This document shows positions 44,737-53,875 of a stretch of 64,000 nucleotides of DNA, one piece after another. Below the pieces are notes generated by a model. It was not told where the DNA came from. It ran no database searches and saw nothing but the letters and a program-made list of their open reading frames with translations. A program made the translations under genes and the position numbers. Origin of the DNA: CAUZWH01 sp965247665. GTDB lineage: Bacteria; Pseudomonadota; Alphaproteobacteria; SHVV01. Location of the stretch: assembly GCA_965247665.1 (NCBI GenBank), contig CBDFHH010000002.1, positions 558,001 through 622,000 on the forward strand, written 5' to 3'. Numbering within the stretch: position 1 is the stretch's first letter; each line of letters opens with the position of its first letter.

Positions 44737-47154
44737 ATGGAAGAAAAACTTCGGGATAATGCTGCTACCACTTCTGGTCCGGCCGCTGTAGTTCGGCCCG
44801 AAGCGAAGCGGTTCCTTGACCTGCTGGCAATCCTAGCGGCGAGCGTTGCCATAGGCTTGTGGGTGGGGGTACTCACGGCTCATTTGGCGGATGTATTGAC
44901 CGATGAGCCAATGAGCGCGTCTGCGCGCTGGACGCTAGGCGGTGCCATAGGTGGCTGCAGTTTCCTCGTCCTTGGTGTTGCAAGTTGGTCGTTCAGGTTG
45001 CCGGAGAGGATTGCTTCGACCGATCTTTTGGTGACCTTAGCTATAGCGACCAGCCTGGCCCTGTGGCTGGGTGGCGCGACCAGCGTGTTTGTCGGTGACG
45101 GGGCTGGCAAATCCATTGGATTGGGTGTCTTCATTGCTTTGCTCACCGGGTGGTCGCGGATTGATTGGTACATTAAGGGTATCAGCTTCTATAGCGAAAA
45201 AATGGCAAAGGTCTTTGTCTGGCTTCCGGTGGCGTTAATCGGCGTGACCGGCTTCGATGTATTCAGACGGTTCGTTCTCGGTATTGGTTCAACGGCGTTA
45301 ATCGAGCTGGAGTGGCATCTGTACTCGGCCACATTCTTGCTTTTGATGGCCTACGCCTTGCAGCTTGATGGACATATCCGAATAGACATCTGTTACCGGC
45401 TTTTTAGTCGCCGTCAGAAGGAGGTGATGGATCTGATAGGGGACGTGTTCTTCTTACTTCCCTTTGCAATTCTATACAGCTTCAACTCTACAGATTTTGC
45501 GGCTCGTTCTTGGAGTAATTGGGAGTCATCCGATGCACCGGGCGGCCTCGGCATGCTCTTCTTAATAAAGACAGTACTAGCTTATAGCATGTGCATGCTC
45601 GCTCTCCAGGGCTTTGCTGAACTCTTGAGAAAGCTCTTATTTTATGTAAAGAAAATAGAACACATAGAAACGAATAAATGTAATGATATGGATTCAAAAG
45701 ATAGTCGCGCTCTATTTTTTGTTGTACTCGGTTCGCTGGCTATATTTGTTTTTTTCGCCGTTACACATCATTTTATGCAAACTACCTATGCCTTAGCGTA
45801 CGGGGTGCTTGGTATAACCATGCTGTTCGCCATGTTTGCGGCTCTCTTCACAGGCTACCCTCTACCCTTTGGACTCGCAGTGGTCTCTCTTCTCTTCGCC
45901 TTCGCCGGCGGCCTTGAACCCGCCTTCCTCAGTATCAGTGTGTTGCGCACCTTCGCGATCATGTCGAACCAAGTCCTGATGGCGGTGCCCTTGTTTATAT
46001 ACATGGGGCTGATGCTGGAGCGGTCGGGATTGGCTGGAGACCTGCTTAGGACCATCCAGATGATGTTCGGGCCGGTTCGAGGTGGAATCGCCATTGCCAC
46101 GGCACTTATGGGGATACTCCTTGCCACCACCGTGGGGATTATCGGGGCCTCGGTGGTGATGATGGGTCTTGTGTGCATGCCTGCCATGTTAAGGCAGGGT
46201 TACGACAAGCCGCTCACCTTTGGAACTATCTGTGCCGCCGGTACCCTGGGAGTTCTCATCCCCCCCAGCATGCCGCTGGTCATCATGGGGGACATGATGG
46301 CCCAATCGGTGGGCAAGCTGTTCATGGGAGCGGTCTTTCCGGGGTTGATCTTGGGTGGCCTCTTTATCGCGTACATATTCGTCCGCTGCCAGTTACAGCC
46401 CGGTCTGGCTCCCGTCATGCCCAAGGAGGAAAGGGCGGCGCTGGCCCCGACGACTTCGGTGCTCGCACGGCAGATCGTACGATCGTTGGTGGCTCCCCTG
46501 GCCCTGATATTCACAGTGCTGGGCACGATCTTCTTCGGAATCGCCACGCCGACCGAGGCTGCCGCCGTTGGCTGCCTTGGGGCAATCCTGCTGGCGGCAG
46601 CCAACCGCGGGCTCAGCTGGGACGTGTTCAAGGATGTGACCCGGCGCACGGCCATTCTGACGTCGGTGTTGTTCACCCTCCTCGTGGGAGCCAACATCTT
46701 CAGTACAGTGTTCGGGGGGCTTGGGGGAGGGGCTTTGATCGAGGGATGGCTGAAGGCTGCCCCCGGCGGATTATGGGGTGCCATCGTGCTGGTGATGCTT
46801 ACGATCTTCTTTCTGGGGTTCTTCATGGACTTCATTGAGATCGCCTTCATCATATTGCCCATCCTAGGCCCCGCTGTCATCGCACTCAACAGGCCGGGTA
46901 CTGAGGACTTCATACCCGGCTTCGGAATTTGGTTTACAATTCTTCTGGCGGTAACCCTCCAGACCTCATACCTGACGCCACCCGTCGCTTCTTCCATGTT
47001 CTACCTTAAAGGGGTGAACCAGAAGGAGGTCGACTTTCCATCCATGTATAAGGGTATTTTGCCCTTCGTTATTCTCCAGCTGATCGGGTTGGGAATAATC
47101 ATCGCCTACAAACCCATAGTCCTGTGGCTTCCCGGTAGAATGATCGGCTATTAA
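44737..47154 (+). CDS. fused TRAP transporter permease (DctQ-DctM)
   Basis: Membrane protein of 805 residues from the ATG at 44737 (a GTG at 44704 would add 11). Three parts: an unusual N-terminal block of about four membrane segments (30-150), a DctQ domain (about 165-320; QLDGHIRIDICYRLFSRRQK) and a DctM domain (about 335-805; TIFFGIATPTEAAAVGCLGA, GASVVMMGLVCMPAMLRQGY). The GHxRxDI motif is that of the mannitol/chloroaromatic branch, matching the DctP at 35784. The linker near 45620-45720 is strikingly AT-rich (KKIEHIETNKCNDMDSKDSR). It is probably the partner of that binding protein although separated by 7.8 kb. Confidence 0.86.
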   Translation: MEEKLRDNAATTSGPAAVVRPEAKRFLDLLAILAASVAIGLWVGVLTAHLADVLTDEPMSASARWTLGGAIGGCSFLVLGVASWSFRLPERIASTDLLVTLAIATSLALWLGGATSVFVGDGAGKSIGLGVFIALLTGWSRIDWYIKGISFYSEKMAKVFVWLPVALIGVTGFDVFRRFVLGIGSTALIELEWHLYSATFLLLMAYALQLDGHIRIDICYRLFSRRQKEVMDLIGDVFFLLPFAILYSFNSTDFAARSWSNWESSDAPGGLGMLFLIKTVLAYSMCMLALQGFAELLRKLLFYVKKIEHIETNKCNDMDSKDSRALFFVVLGSLAIFVFFAVTHHFMQTTYALAYGVLGITMLFAMFAALFTGYPLPFGLAVVSLLFAFAGGLEPAFLSISVLRTFAIMSNQVLMAVPLFIYMGLMLERSGLAGDLLRTIQMMFGPVRGGIAIATALMGILLATTVGIIGASVVMMGLVCMPAMLRQGYDKPLTFGTICAAGTLGVLIPPSMPLVIMGDMMAQSVGKLFMGAVFPGLILGGLFIAYIFVRCQLQPGLAPVMPKEERAALAPTTSVLARQIVRSLVAPLALIFTVLGTIFFGIATPTEAAAVGCLGAILLAAANRGLSWDVFKDVTRRTAILTSVLFTLLVGANIFSTVFGGLGGGALIEGWLKAAPGGLWGAIVLVMLTIFFLGFFMDFIEIAFIILPILGPAVIALNRPGTEDFIPGFGIWFTILLAVTLQTSYLTPPVASSMFYLKGVNQKEVDFPSMYKGILPFVILQLIGLGIIIAYKPIVLWLPGRMIGY

Positions 47155-47734
47155 CTCCGAAAGCTTATCCCTTTCCTACCGATGCTACGAGATATTGATC
47201 GTGTGGGTTAGCGATCGGGTCAACCTCAATCGTAGATTGGTCTATCGTTGACCGAAGGTGCCCATAAGGGCCGAGTAGGCGGGGGCATTGCTGCGCCCCG
47301 CCCCTCAGTCGCGGTAGGAATGCGCATTGCTGCGCACTCCCGCACAGATCCGGACTTGGTCGCTATACCATCCGGCTCCTACCTCGGGTGATTGACGGCG
47401 AACCGCTGGTCTGGCCAAGGGTGGCGGATCGAAGCGCGTGGCCAGAGAAGCTCCGTCATGCGCTCCAACCGCTTCCAACTGAAGCGAGCTCGTTGGGATC
47501 GGCGCTGAAGCGCCGTAACCCTCCGGTGTAGCTTTCAATTACCCACATCTTGATGGTGTTCTCGCCTGTTGCCGCAATTTCTTGTGTCGACGGATTAGCA
47601 CGTGATTCCTTGTCCGGCATGTCAACGGCGGAGAAAATATGTACCGGCGCGGCGGCGCAAAATGTACCACAGGCTTCGGTGTGAGCTTGTCCGCGTAGTC
47701 CATCCGCGTGGTCCATAGGAGGGGCCCTGTGGAC
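47155..47734. other. intergenic region with an IS21-type end
   Basis: No supported gene. At about 47620-47675 the sequence TGTCAACGGCGGAGAAAAT, with TGTACC and then AAAATGTACCAC downstream, resembles the multiply repeated ends of IS21 elements. It lies on the side expected for the IS21 remnant that starts at 47735. The remaining sequence carries no recognisable signal. Confidence 0.45.
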
Positions 47735-48345
47735 CCACGGGGTCAAGCGGACGGTGGCGCCGTTCTCGTAGCGCTGGCTGAAGACGTCGAACAGGCGCTC
47801 GCTTCCGGTCTGCGACAGGGGGACGTATCCGAGTTCGTCGACGATGAGCAGGCTGACCTTGGCGAGCTGGGCCTGGAGGCGGAGAGCCTCTTCTCGTCGC
47901 GCGCCTCGATCAGCTCATGGACCAGATGGGAGGCGGTGGCGAAGCGGACGGAGAGGCTCTTCCGGCAGGCGGCGAGGCGGAGGGCGAGAGCGATATGCGT
48001 TTTACCGACGCCGCTCGGACCGAGCAGGATTACATTCTCGCGGCGCGTGATGTACTCGCCGCGGGCGAGTTCGAGGACCAGCATCTTGCTGAGCGTCGGG
48101 ATGGCGTTGAAGTCGAAGCTGTCGAGCTGTTTGACGACGGGGAAGCGTGCCTGCTTGATGCGCCGCTCGACCAGGCGGCGCTCGCGGTCGATCAGCTCCA
48201 GCTCCACCAGCCGGGCGAGGAACTGGACATGATCCAGTCCCTCGGCCGCGCACTGCCGCGCCAGTTTCTCGTATTCCCGCAGGAAGGTGGCAGCTTCAGC
48301 CTCTTCAGGTGATGCTCGAGCAGGATGCGAGGGGCATCAGCCATG
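47735..48345 (-). mobile_element. IS21-family IstB remnant
   Basis: IstB ATPase helper, broken. Reading the minus strand: MADAPRILLEHHLKRLKLP, a frame switch near 48290 to LREYEKLARQCAAEGLDHVQ, then ELELIDRERRLVERRIKQAR and the Walker A GPSGVGKTHIALAL. A second switch near 47890 leads to LLIVDELGYVPLSQTGSERL, and the reading ends at ENGATV near 47740, losing the C-terminus. Two frameshifts and a truncation make it non-functional. Confidence 0.82.
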
Positions 48346-49125
48346 GCCAGCGGCCAGCGGCCAGCAGGGTGGCGTAATCGGCGCTCCGCGTGGCGGCGAC
48401 GAAGGGCCGGGGCAGGTGCGGGTAGCGTGACAGGTCGAGATGGGCCGACCGTCTCTCGATGCGGGCCAGCAGCAGGTGCTTGACGGCGTCGAAGCCGAAT
48501 CAGGCGCCGCTTCACCGCATCGTGCACCGCCGCCGTCACCCGGCGTTCGGGGAAGTCCTTCAGCAGGCGCAGCACCTGGATGTATTCGCGCTCGACGCGC
48601 GGGCTGAAGCGGGCTTTGAGGAGGCGGCGCAGCGTGTCGAAGGCGGGATCGAGCTTCCATCCGCGCAACGGCGCCACCTGGTCCAGAGCGCCCGGCTTCT
48701 TCTCCAGCAGCGAGAGATAGTGCATCGGGTCGTAGACGACGTCGCCGCGGACATAGCTGCGCCGATGGCAGGCGACGATATCGGCGCCGAGCGCGATCTC
48801 GACGCGGTCGACATAGCCCTTGACCGTCACCTTCTTGCGGGCGTGCACCGGTAGCGCACCAGGGCCACAGACGAGACTTGGCCCGGCATGTGCTCGCAGG
48901 CCTCGAAGGGAACGGCCGGCAGATCGCGCAGAGCGTCGAGATCGGCCAGCAGCGCAGCCGCGGGCTCCCCTCCAGGGCGTCCAGGCGCTCCAGGCAGCGC
49001 GCCAGCAGCCGCTCGTTCAAACTGTCCAGCTCGGGCACCTTCGGGATCGGCACCATGAACCGGCGGCGTGCCGCTTCACCAGGGCCTCGACCTTGTCCGA
49101 AGCCGCAATCTCCGGTGATGTTCCG
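48346..49125 (-). mobile_element. IS21-family IstA remnant (copy B)
   Basis: C-terminal half of an IstA transposase, in several frames: VPIPKVPELDSLNERLLARC near 49050, a frame switch near 48960 to LRDLPAVPFEACEHMPGQVS, a deletion of about 25 bases compared with copy A at 35164-35332, then HARKKVTVKGYVDRVEIALG, YDPMHYLSLLEKKPGALDQV and REYIQVLRLLKDFPERRVTA to about 48490. The N-terminal DNA-binding and DDE parts are missing. Gene order IstA then IstB is as in intact IS21. Confidence 0.8.
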
Positions 49126-49132
49126 GAGGTCG

Positions 49133-49163
49133 ATAGTGTCCACTATCGGCTAATGGACACTAT
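49133..49163. repeat. perfect inverted repeat at an IS21/IS66 junction
   Basis: ATAGTGTCCA (49133-49142) and TGGACACTAT (49154-49163) are perfect complements around an 11-base spacer. The site is exactly between the IS21 remnant and the IS66 TnpA start. It may be a former IS end or a target-site palindrome. Confidence 0.6.
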
Positions 49164-49170
49164 TGGAGGG

Positions 49171-49655
49171 ATGGTTGCGGTGAAGCGTCGGACACGCCGG
49201 TTCTGGTCGGAGGAGGAGAAGCGCCGGATCGTGGCGCAGACCCATGCTCCCGGCGTTTCGGTGTCCTAGGTCGGGCGTCGCTATGACGTGAACGCCAACC
49301 TCATCTTCACGTGGCGACGCGATCCCCGCTACAAGCCTGCGGCGGAAGGCGATGACACGCCCTCCTTCCTTCCGATGGAGATGGTGCCGGAGCCGGTTTT
49401 GCCGCCAGAGCCGCCTGCGACGTCGGACGGGCGGATCGAGATCGCGTTGTCGAACGGTCACCGGGTGAGCGCGAGCGGGACGTTCGATGTGGACGCGCTG
49501 TGCCGCCTGGTTAGGGCGCTCGGCGAATGATCCCGGTTCGGTCTTCGACGCGGGTGTGGCTGGCGAGTGGGGTGACGGACATGCGCAAGGGGTTCCCCGG
49601 ACTTGCTGCGCAGGCGGAGCGGGTGCTCGAGGCGGATCCGTATAATGGGACGTAG
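49171..49655 (+). mobile_element. IS66-family remnant with TnpA and TnpB pieces (copy B)
   Basis: TnpA runs from the ATG at 49171 (VAVKRRTRRFWSEEEKRRIV) to 49530 but has a TAG at 49267 in place of a residue after GVSVS. The rest (VGRRYDVNANLIFTWRRDPR, SASGTFDVDALCRLVRALGE) is in the same frame. TnpB starts at 49527 overlapping that stop (MIPVRSSTRVWLASGVTDMR) and is cut after about 42 residues. TnpC is missing. Copy A keeps the part of TnpB that copy B has lost. Confidence 0.82.
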
Positions 49656-49809
49656 ATTGTTAAGCAAATGCGGCGGGCATCCCTGCCACCTGCGCGGCTG
49701 GACCGTGAAGCCGCACCTGAACCAGCAGGCCGCTGACCCCGTGCCGTGTCGCTCGGTTGGACACGGAAGTTGATCCGCCCCCCAAACGGCACACTGGCGT
49801 TGATAGCGC

Positions 49810-50613
49810 TCAGATGGGAGCGCCCACGGCGTTCATACCGCCGTCTATGGGGATAGTCACTCCTGTCAGGTAGTTAGACGCATCGGAAGCCAGATAGAGT
49901 GCCAGCAAGCCACAATCTCGGAGGTCACCGTATCGCCCCAAAGGTATGGTAGCTTTTGCTGCCTCTCCCCGTGCCGCCAACTCTGCTGGATCGTTGGTCT
50001 CTGGATCAGGGAAATTGCCAGGTGCTATGCCGTTTACGGTGACCCCGTGCGGCGCCCACTCCAAAGCCAGAGTTTGAGTGAAACAGTTCAAACCAGCCTT
50101 GGCCGAAGAGTAAGCCAGAGTTTTCGGACTACCCCTATGGCCGGCGAGTCCGCTGATGTTGATCACCTTACCCTTTCCTCGCTCTATGAAGTGAGTACCG
50201 ACCGCCCGACATCCCATGAATGCCTGGGTCAAATTGATATCTAGTACGAACCGCCATTCCTCATCACTGATGGGACTTCCATCATCAGACCCGGGCAGAG
50301 GCACCAGTGAGTTGCGTATCGAATCTCCCAAGGCGTTGATGAGCACGTCTATATGGCCCCACCGCTGCAGGGCCGTGTCCACGGAGAGCTGCCAGTCCTC
50401 GGCGCTCGTGGCATCAGCTTTGAGGATTTCTATGGGATGTCCAGCAGAGGCCATCTCCTCGGCCAACGGCCTCAGATATCGCTCAGTCAGCGCGGTGACC
50501 AGTACTTTGGCGCCGGCCCCCGATAAGACTCGCGCGATGCCCTTTCCGATCCCCCGTGACGCTGCCGTGACGATAACTGTCCTGTCCTGTATGTCGTATT
50601 CCTTTGGCAACAT
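49810..50613 (-). CDS. short-chain dehydrogenase/reductase
   Basis: Classical SDR, 267 residues from the ATG at 50613 (AAGGGA upstream); a longer frame to 50739 has no conserved content. Seen: cofactor motif VTAASRGIGKGIARVL (TxxxGxG type with Ala-Ala), NALGDS, the active-site Ser region VINISGLAGHRGS, catalytic Tyr/Lys in LAYSSAKAGLNCFTQ and the C-terminal PIDGGMNAVGAPI. It oxidises a secondary alcohol or reduces a ketone using NAD(P). It is one of the surviving genes between IS fragments and shares the moderate GC of the UGSC segment. Confidence 0.85.
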   Translation of the reverse strand: MLPKEYDIQDRTVIVTAASRGIGKGIARVLSGAGAKVLVTALTERYLRPLAEEMASAGHPIEILKADATSAEDWQLSVDTALQRWGHIDVLINALGDSIRNSLVPLPGSDDGSPISDEEWRFVLDINLTQAFMGCRAVGTHFIERGKGKVINISGLAGHRGSPKTLAYSSAKAGLNCFTQTLALEWAPHGVTVNGIAPGNFPDPETNDPAELAARGEAAKATIPLGRYGDLRDCGLLALYLASDASNYLTGVTIPIDGGMNAVGAPI

Positions 50614-50975
50614 GGTGCTGTCCCTTGATTTTGTCGGTTCCAACGGTTTTCGTGCAGGGAGAGATCGAGCGCTCCGTAGTGGAAGAAGGCGGCGAACTTT
50701 ATTTGTTTCAGGTGCGATAGCCTCGAACGATCTTGTCACACCGGCAGGCCCTCAAATCGATTTGGCATTCCCCATCAAACGCCGATGGGCTCTTGCACCG
50801 GCGGCAACGCGCGGTAACGCTTGAGCAACAAGCACATGTGTCGGTACATGCGTTCATCGGTATTGGCTCGCTGGATCAAGTCTTGATTGCATCGAGTTCG
50901 CCGATGGTGATCCCGTGGCCCCATACTATCTGCATTACGTATGGATCGGCTACTAGTGCACGCATCTTTGTTATA
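50614..50975. other. region without a supported gene
   Basis: About 360 bases upstream of the SDR and ahead of the IS5 remnant. No conserved frame is seen. It probably holds the SDR promoter and the left end of the IS5 element, but no clear inverted end was found. Confidence 0.35.
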
Positions 50976-51985
50976 GGACAGCTGGGTTTTTTGACGTTGC
51001 GGAGCGGTATGCCGGGCTGGACGTGAAGAGCGATCCGCTGAAGAAGATCGACGAACTGGTGCCGTGGGAAACGTTCCGCCCGGCTCTGGAAGCGGTGTGG
51101 CGGCGTCCGCCCAAGGAGCGAAAGTCGAATGCGGGCCGTAAACCTTCGGACACGGAGGTGATGTTCAAGGCCATCGTTCTTTGCGAACTCTACAACCTTT
51201 CGGACGACCAAGTGGGATACGAGCTTTGCGACCGGCTTTCATTCATCCTGTTTCTGGGCCTGGGCTTGCAGGACAAGGTCCCCGACGCGACGGTTTGGCT
51301 TTACCGCGAAAAGCTGGCGCAGGCGGGCAAGGTTGAAGAGCTGTTCGAAGCGTTCGAGCGCCACCTGAAGGACCAAGACTATTTGGCGATGGGGGGCCGG
51401 CATGATCGCATACGATCATATCGACGCGTCAATCGTGCCGGTTCCCAAGCAGCGCAACCGGCGCGAGGAGAACGCGCGGATCAAGGCGGGGGAAACGCCT
51501 GACGACTGGGCGCCGGCCAAACGGTCGCAAAAGGACACGGACGCGCGCCGGACCAAGAAGCACGGCAAGAGTCATTGCGGCTACAAGAACCACGTGAACG
51601 TGGATCGGCGGCACAAGCTGGTGCGGCGCTATCGGGTAACGGATGCCTCGGTGCATGCCAGCCCAGTTTTGGGGCGCTCCTGAACGACGACAACACGGCG
51701 TCGGAGGTGTGGGCGGGCAGCGCCTATCGTTCGGAGGAAGCCGAGGCGCTGTTGGAGAACAAGGGCTGAAGAGCCGTATCCAGCGCAAGGGCCCTCGTAA
51801 CAAACCTTTGAGGGAGTGGGAGAAACGGGGCAACAAGACGCGCTCGAAGGTGCGGGCGCGAGTCGAACACGTATTTGGATCCCAGAGTAACGATATGGGC
51901 GGCACGCTGGTGCGTGGCATCGGACTGGCGCAAACTACCCATGTTAACTTGCATATCATTGGACGCCATAAATGCAAATTGAGCG
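50976..51985 (+). mobile_element. IS5-family transposase remnant
   Basis: Four consecutive frame pieces form an IS5-type transposase: FFDVAERYAGLDVKSDPLKK to about 51400 (PWETFRPALEAVW, AGRKPSDTEVMFKAIVLCEL, DATVWLYREKLAQ), then SIVPVPKQRNRREENARIKA and KHGKSHCGYKNHVNVDRRHK to about 51660, then LLNDDNTASEVWAGSAYRS, then KPLREWEKRGNKTRSKVRAR and NDMGGTLVRGIGLA near 51920. At least three frameshifts are present. Ends were not identified. Confidence 0.85.
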
Positions 51986-52209
51986 TCGATACGTCACAGG
52001 CAGCGGTTTTCGGGACTGGGAACCTCAGCGCCAACCGGCCAACGGAGACGGTCGGATGTGATGGCCCATCGGGATGCGGGTCAGTGCGATTTGATCGGAC
52101 AATGCCCTTGCTTCGGGCTGTAGGCCGCGGGGCAGTTTGTCGAGCAGGTTCAGGATCGAGTGGCTCGGCGCACTGGCGGAAAACTCTCCCTATTGGATAA
52201 GGATGCACC

Positions 52210-53328
52210 ATGATGCCGGATTACCTTCCCTTACCTGGCACTCCCAGAGATCAGCTGGGCACCCCCAGGGATCAGCTGGACACCCCCTGTTTGCTCATAG
52301 ACCTACCGGCCATGCAACGCAACATTCGCAAGATGGCCGACTTCCTACGGCAACGAAACGTGGCCTGCCGTCCTCATTTCAAGACGCCGAAGTGCCCAGC
52401 CATATGCGCCCAGCAGATAGCAGCCGGTGCTGTTGGCGTGTGCGTTGCCAAGGTGAGCGAGGCCGAGGTGGTCACAGCCGCTGGCATCAAGGATATTCTT
52501 ATCGCCAACCAAGTGGTCGGGGTTCCCAAGATTGCCCGACTGATGTCCTTGTGCCGCATTGCCGACATCATCGTGGCGGTAGACGACCCCGCGAATGTGG
52601 AGGAACTCTCCCAAGCTGCGCAAGCCTTTGGAGCCTCGTTGAGGGTGGTCGTAGAGGTCAACGTACGCATCAATCGGTGCGGCGTCGAGCCGGGACCGCC
52701 GGCGGTCGACTTGGCAAAGTTAGTAGCCGACGCCCCCGGTCTGCGGTTCTCGGGGCTGATGGGTTACGAAGGACAGATTCGTGTCGCCGACTTCGACCAG
52801 CGGGTGCAAGAGACCAAAAAGGCCATGGACAAGCTGATCACAAGCAAGGAGCAGGTGGAGAAGGCTGGCCTGCCCGTGGAGATCGTCACTGCCGGCAACA
52901 CCAGCACCTGGAACATCACGAGCACCATCCCGGGGATCACGGAGATAGAGCCTGGCACCTACGTTTTCATGGATGCCTCCTACCGACACACCGCAGGATT
53001 CGAGAACGCCTTGTTTCTGCTTGCCACCGTAATAAGCCGCCCCGAGAAGGGCCGCGCCATCATCGACGCCGGCCACAAGGCTCTCAGTACCGATGAGGGC
53101 ATACCCATCGTAGAGTGGCCTCCCGGCGCCGAACTGGTTCGTCTATCCGAGGAGCACGGCAGAATGACGGTGGAAGGGGACGGCGAGCAGTTAAGGCCGG
53201 GGGACAAGGTGCTCATCGTTCCCAGCCACGGTGACACCACCGTCAACCTTCACGACCACTATTACTCTCTGCGTGACGACGTGCTTGAGTCCGTGTGGGA
53301 GATTTCCGGAAGAGGCTGCATTCACTAG
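52210..53328 (+). CDS. D-threonine aldolase/DSD1-like PLP enzyme
   Basis: Fold-type III (alanine racemase N-terminal domain) PLP enzyme, 372 residues. The PLP lysine is in RPHFKTPKCP (about residue 59). Seen: VVEVNVRINRCGVEPG, GLMGYEGQIR, VTAGNTSTWNITST and the C-terminal metal site VPSHGDTTVNLHDHYYSLRD. The His-x-Asp there resembles D-threonine aldolase, whereas D-serine dehydratase uses His-x-Cys, so cleavage of a D-3-hydroxy amino acid is favoured. The N-terminus contains a duplicated GTPRDQL (21-bp tandem repeat). A good ribosome binding site is lacking; ATG at 52210 or 52213. Confidence 0.8.
   Translation: MMPDYLPLPGTPRDQLGTPRDQLDTPCLLIDLPAMQRNIRKMADFLRQRNVACRPHFKTPKCPAICAQQIAAGAVGVCVAKVSEAEVVTAAGIKDILIANQVVGVPKIARLMSLCRIADIIVAVDDPANVEELSQAAQAFGASLRVVVEVNVRINRCGVEPGPPAVDLAKLVADAPGLRFSGLMGYEGQIRVADFDQRVQETKKAMDKLITSKEQVEKAGLPVEIVTAGNTSTWNITSTIPGITEIEPGTYVFMDASYRHTAGFENALFLLATVISRPEKGRAIIDAGHKALSTDEGIPIVEWPPGAELVRLSEEHGRMTVEGDGEQLRPGDKVLIVPSHGDTTVNLHDHYYSLRDDVLESVWEISGRGCIH
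52237..52278. repeat. 21-bp tandem duplication inside the PLP-enzyme gene
   Basis: Two 21-base units (52237-52257 and 52258-52278) differ at two positions and encode GTPRDQL twice, followed by DTP. The duplication keeps the frame and extends the N-terminus ahead of the conserved DTPCLLIDL start of the family. Confidence 0.8.
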
Positions 53329-53435
53329 ACTAGTCATCCGAATCTAAAGTTCGTGGCATAAGATTTTATCGACACGGAGACAGAAGCGTTTGACGGCGGC
53401 GGGGGAGCTATGTCCGAAAGTCGGTGACAGTACGA

Positions 53436-53690
53436 TCAGGCGGCGTGTTGGATTTGCTTGATCCCGTCTTTGAACGTCACTCCCTTGACGACCTCGGCGA
53501 GGTTCTTTGATCCATCGAGCCTGCGCCATTTTTTCCTGGCGCTCAACAGCAGCTTGAAGACCATTGCCAACTTTCGGGCAGCTCGGCTATCCCGATTGGG
53601 GCCGTCCAACGTGAGTCCAAAGCCTAGGGCATGCTGATGTCTGCGCGACAGGTCTCCTTCCAGGGCATCGGCCACCTCCTGCCAACCCAT
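53436..53690 (-). mobile_element. IS256-family transposase C-terminal fragment
   Basis: The minus strand from about 53570 reads RKLAMVFKLLLSARKKWRRL and NLAEVVKGVTFKDGI up to the stop at 53436. This is the usual end of IS256 transposases (MVFKL-AA-K-WRRL-G-NLP-V--GV-F-DG). The upstream part of the frame is unrelated to the family. The catalytic core is absent. Confidence 0.65.
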
Positions 53691-53694
53691 AACC

Positions 53695-53740
53695 TGTCAC
53701 CCATCTATCCGGTCCAATCTGTTACCTATCTATCCGGTCC
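53695..53740. repeat. two direct repeats of 21 bp with 25-bp period
   Basis: TGTCACCCATCTATCCGGTCC (here 53695-53715) recurs at 53720-53740 with two changes, separated by four bases. Short repeated TGT-ACC-type sequences are common at ends of IS21- and IS481-like elements, so this is probably an IS end next to the IS256 scrap. Confidence 0.55.
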
Positions 53741-53875
53741 GCACCTTGGATGCCCCCTCACCCCGCCCTCCCCCCAAGGGAGAGGATGACTTCTCCTGGT
53801 GGAGCTGGACCTGCGCGTGGCGTAAGCCCGAGCCGGTTGGCGTCCGTGACGCCCTGGTTTACGTGGTACGAGTTC

